NCBI GenBank assembly: GCA_021324015.1
Contig: JAJPJX010000125.1
Span: 1 to 64,000, forward strand
DNA length: 64,000 nucleotides
Source: Solibacteraceae bacterium
GTDB taxonomy: Bacteria; Acidobacteriota; Terriglobia; Bryobacterales; Bryobacteraceae
Direction: 5' to 3'
The position numbers and the translations under genes were made by a program. The notes beneath the pieces are model-generated. The model was given only the letters and a program-made list of their open reading frames with translations. It ran no database searches and was not told the origin of the DNA. Of this stretch, positions 61,576 to 64,000 are shown one piece after another; position 1 is the stretch's first letter, and every line of letters begins with the position of its first letter.

Positions 61576-63941
61576 AGAGGCGAGCGTTCTTCGGCTTAGC
61601 GGGCCTGGCGGCGGCTCCGGCAATCGCTCCGCCCGTGCAGGCGGCGCCCGCCCCCGGGCTGCTGCCCCTCCGACAACTGCGCGATCAGTACTACTTCGAC
61701 CTGTTCGAAGATTTCCTGCCTTTCGTGGACAAGCACGTCCTCGACCGGCAATACGGTGGCTTCTTGTGCCACACCGATCGTGACGGCACGAACCTCAGCG
61801 GCCGCAAAACGACCTGGTACGAAGGCCGCGGCATCTGGGTCTATTCGTTCCTCTACAATCACTGCGGAAAGCAGCCGCAGCATCTGAAAGTAGCCCGCAG
61901 ATCGGTCGAGTTCATCCTTTCCGCAAAGCCCAAGGACGAAGATACGCTTTGGCCGGTGACCTTGACGCGCGACGGCAAACCCGAGACTCCGCCCGCGACC
62001 GCCATCTACGGCGACCTCTTCATCGCCGAAGGGCTCGCGGAGTACGCGCGCGCCACCGGCGAACGCAAGTATTGGGACATGGCCAAACGCCTGGTGCTCA
62101 AGTGCGTCCGCATCTACGACCGGCCGGATTACGAACCTGGTATCGTCGCCAGCTATAGCGGACCCGTGGCTCCTCCCATGTCCGGCGCCAGAATCCAGGG
62201 CGTGTCCATGGTGCTCATCCGCGCGCTCGGCCCCATGCTGGAACAGCGCGCCGACCCGGGACTCCAGCCGATTCTGGACCGCGCTCTAGATGCGGTGATG
62301 AACCGCCACTATAACCCCGAATTCGGACTCAACAACGAGCTTTTGGAACACGACTACTCGCGGCCCCGCAACGTCCTCGCGCAGTTCGTTTACACCGGGC
62401 ACGCCATTGAGACGCTCTGGATGGTGGCCTACGAATCAGCGCGGACGCGCAACAAGAGCCTGTTCGACCTCGCCGCCGAACGCTTCCGGCGCCACGTGGA
62501 AGTATCCTGGGACGGCGTCTACGGTGGCGTCTTCCGCAGCCTGAATCACGTGGACCGCAACCAGTGGGCGTTGGACAAAGTGCTCTGGGCGCAGGAAGAG
62601 GTCCTCATCGGCACGCTCCTGATCTACGAGCACACCGGCGCTCCCTGGGCAGCGGAAATGTTCACGAAAATGAACGACTACGTGCGCGCGAAGTATGTGC
62701 TTCGTCCGCACGGCTATGCCCTATGGATCGTGAACGGCGACCGGAAGGTCACCTACGAGCCGCACACCGCCCGCCTCGAGGTCGCGCTTTCCCTGGTGCT
62801 GCTGGCCGGCGCGGGGCTGCTTATCCGGAGCGTCACCCGAATGGAATCCGCCTCCCTGGGTTTCCGGCCAGATCATCTGCTCAGCCTGCACCTCACGCTG
62901 CCGAAGGAAACCTATTCGGGTCCCGTGCGGATACTCCAGTTCTACGGGCGGCTCACCAATCGTGTTGGCAGCCTGCCGGGCGTGGAAGGATCGGTTCTGA
63001 CGTCTTTTGGCCCTCTACTGTGGCCGGGAACCGAGCCGGTCGACGTGGAGGGCCAGCCTGCGCCGCCCGCGAAGGTGGCTTTAGGCGATACCGGCAAGCA
63101 TTCCATTGGCGTCGGATATTTCAAACTGCTCGGCATCCCGCTGTTGCGCGGCCGCGACTTCGATGAGGGAGACCGCGCGGGTTCGGAGCCGGTAGCGGTG
63201 GTCAACGAGGCGTTCGCGCGGCGCTACTTCCCGGACCGGGACGCCCTGGGAAAGCACGTAAGGATCGGTTTTCCGCTGGAGAAGCAGCCCTGGCTCAAGA
63301 TTGCCGGCGTGGTTGGTAATACGCGGGGGCCCACGGTCTTTCGGGAGATGGCTTGGGTCACGGGCCCATATTTGTACCGGCCCTTGGCGCAGGCGCCTTC
63401 AAACGAGGCTAACGTGCTGGTGCGGTTCTCGGGCGCCGGAAACAGCTTGGCCTCTGGGCTGCCGCAAGCCGTATCCGGACTGGACCCGAGCTTGCCTCTG
63501 GGACCCGTGGGGCTGGTGACTGTGTCCATTGCGGAGAACCTGAAGTACCCGCAGTTCCGGGCCGGCGTGCTCTCCCTGTTTGGCGGCATGGCATCGCTGC
63601 TGGCGGCTATTGGCATCTATGGCGTCGTCGCCCGGATGGTGGTGAGCCATACGCGCGAAATCGGCGTGCGGATGGCTGTGGGCGCGACGCGCGGCCACGT
63701 CCTGCGCCTGATCGGCAGGCAGGGAGCCGTGCTCATACTTCAAGGCGCGGCCCTTGGATTGGCCGCGGCATCAATCTTGAACCGCAGCTTGGGCAGCCTG
63801 CTATATGAAACCGCTCCAGCCGATCCCGTCACCTTTTCGCTGGTCACCTGCGTATTGTGCGGCGCCGGTATGTTGGCCACGTATATCCCGGCGCGGCGTG
63901 CGGCAAAGCTGGATCCGCTGGTGGCGATCCGGCACGAGTGA
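61572..63941 (+). CDS. Chimeric AGE-family epimerase fused to the second half of an ADOP permease
   Basis: The GTG at 61572 overlaps the aminotransferase stop (GTGA) and opens a 789-residue frame. Residues 1-401 are an N-acylglucosamine 2-epimerase-like (alpha/alpha)6 barrel with a Tat-like leader (VKRRAFFGLAGLAAAP), TWYEGRGIWVYSFLYNH, NNELLEHDYSRPRN and GDRKVTYEPHTAR. After residue 401 the text becomes LEVALSLVLLAGAGLLIRS, the first helix of the second MacB_PCD-FtsX module of an ADOP permease, and continues to LDPLVAIRHE. The last 20 or so epimerase residues and the first ADOP module are missing. The frame is open throughout. A deletion that joined two neighbouring genes is the likely cause; whether the product works is unknown. 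Confidence 0.85.
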   Translation: MKRRAFFGLAGLAAAPAIAPPVQAAPAPGLLPLRQLRDQYYFDLFEDFLPFVDKHVLDRQYGGFLCHTDRDGTNLSGRKTTWYEGRGIWVYSFLYNHCGKQPQHLKVARRSVEFILSAKPKDEDTLWPVTLTRDGKPETPPATAIYGDLFIAEGLAEYARATGERKYWDMAKRLVLKCVRIYDRPDYEPGIVASYSGPVAPPMSGARIQGVSMVLIRALGPMLEQRADPGLQPILDRALDAVMNRHYNPEFGLNNELLEHDYSRPRNVLAQFVYTGHAIETLWMVAYESARTRNKSLFDLAAERFRRHVEVSWDGVYGGVFRSLNHVDRNQWALDKVLWAQEEVLIGTLLIYEHTGAPWAAEMFTKMNDYVRAKYVLRPHGYALWIVNGDRKVTYEPHTARLEVALSLVLLAGAGLLIRSVTRMESASLGFRPDHLLSLHLTLPKETYSGPVRILQFYGRLTNRVGSLPGVEGSVLTSFGPLLWPGTEPVDVEGQPAPPAKVALGDTGKHSIGVGYFKLLGIPLLRGRDFDEGDRAGSEPVAVVNEAFARRYFPDRDALGKHVRIGFPLEKQPWLKIAGVVGNTRGPTVFREMAWVTGPYLYRPLAQAPSNEANVLVRFSGAGNSLASGLPQAVSGLDPSLPLGPVGLVTVSIAENLKYPQFRAGVLSLFGGMASLLAAIGIYGVVARMVVSHTREIGVRMAVGATRGHVLRLIGRQGAVLILQGAALGLAAASILNRSLGSLLYETAPADPVTFSLVTCVLCGAGMLATYIPARRAAKLDPLVAIRHE

Positions 63942-63951
63942 CCGTGCCACC

Positions 63952-63968
63952 GGGCGGAAAACCCGCCC
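63952..63968 (+). terminator. GC hairpin after the chimeric gene
   Basis: GGGCGG (63952-63957) and CCGCCC (63963-63968) form a six-base-pair stem with loop AAAAC, ten bases after the stop codon. No T-run follows, so it is a candidate only. Confidence 0.4.
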
Positions 63969-64000
63969 AAGTTGACAGCAGCGCGTCCGTCTGCTGCATT

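Noticed and set aside
1-64000. CRISPR array, rRNA genes, prophage or classical biosynthetic gene cluster
   Set aside because: I saw no regular spaced repeats, no rRNA-like sequence, no phage structural genes and no polyketide or peptide synthetase genes.

Overview
The window reads as chromosome of an Acidobacteriota member, most likely close to Bryobacterales/Solibacteraceae. The reasons are high GC, a DUF1552 protein, Oar-like TonB-dependent receptors, ADOP-type (duplicated MacB/FtsX) permeases without a linked ATPase, a VWFA-related secreted protein, and many Tat-signal sugar dehydrogenases, isomerases and ceramidase-domain proteins. No 16S gene is present, so this rests on gene content only.

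Layout. 1-14 kb is mostly core: the end of a DUF1552 gene; a leftward run (GT2 glycosyltransferase, two SAM methyltransferases, glutaminyl-cyclase-like M28 peptidase, truB); rodZ converging on pgsA; hfq-hflX; a DksA/TraR-type zinc finger protein with a small partner; a ceramidase-domain protein; and a KdpDE-like two-component pair. 14.2-18.0 kb is a cell-surface locus: a DUF4136 protein, a secreted LPQTG protein, a VWFA protein, a class D-like sortase and an exported protein. Two hairpin-like inverted repeats lie between the regulator and this locus. 18.0-23.1 kb is a decay zone: two head-to-head tyrosine recombinase remnants beside tRNA-Glu(UUC), a Gfo/Idh/MocA gene with an in-frame amber codon, a YbaK gene with a tandem duplication over its start, a frameshifted gene cut by IS1380-type debris, and transposase fragments on both strands.

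23.1-35 kb holds a large TonB receptor, a second ceramidase-domain gene, an ADOP permease, an AMP-dependent acyl-CoA ligase with a flavin amine oxidase, and an enolase-superfamily gene. 35.5-43.3 kb is one rightward operon that joins a TIM-barrel glycosidase-like protein to a complete Pot-type ABC importer and a frameshifted TRZ/ATZ amidohydrolase. 43.4-46.8 kb resembles acid-sugar catabolism: enolase-superfamily dehydratase, GarR-like reductase and beta-propeller protein.

47-60.2 kb is a tight leftward series of nine genes: ceramidase-domain protein, Gfo/Idh/MocA, SSS symporter, heparinase II/III, Gfo/Idh/MocA, D-2-hydroxyacid dehydrogenase, class III aminotransferase, M20 amidohydrolase and Gfo/Idh/MocA. 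Facing it are a DegT-type aminotransferase and a chimeric gene in which an AGE-family epimerase is fused in frame to the second half of an ADOP permease. Together these suggest uptake and breakdown of a uronic-acid or amino-sugar (or cyclitol) compound; the substrate is inferred, not shown.

The most notable observations are the epimerase-permease chimera, the hflX gene without a canonical start behind an in-frame hfq stop, the sortase/LPQTG locus in a presumed diderm, the glycosidase-like/Pot operon, and the nine-gene cluster.
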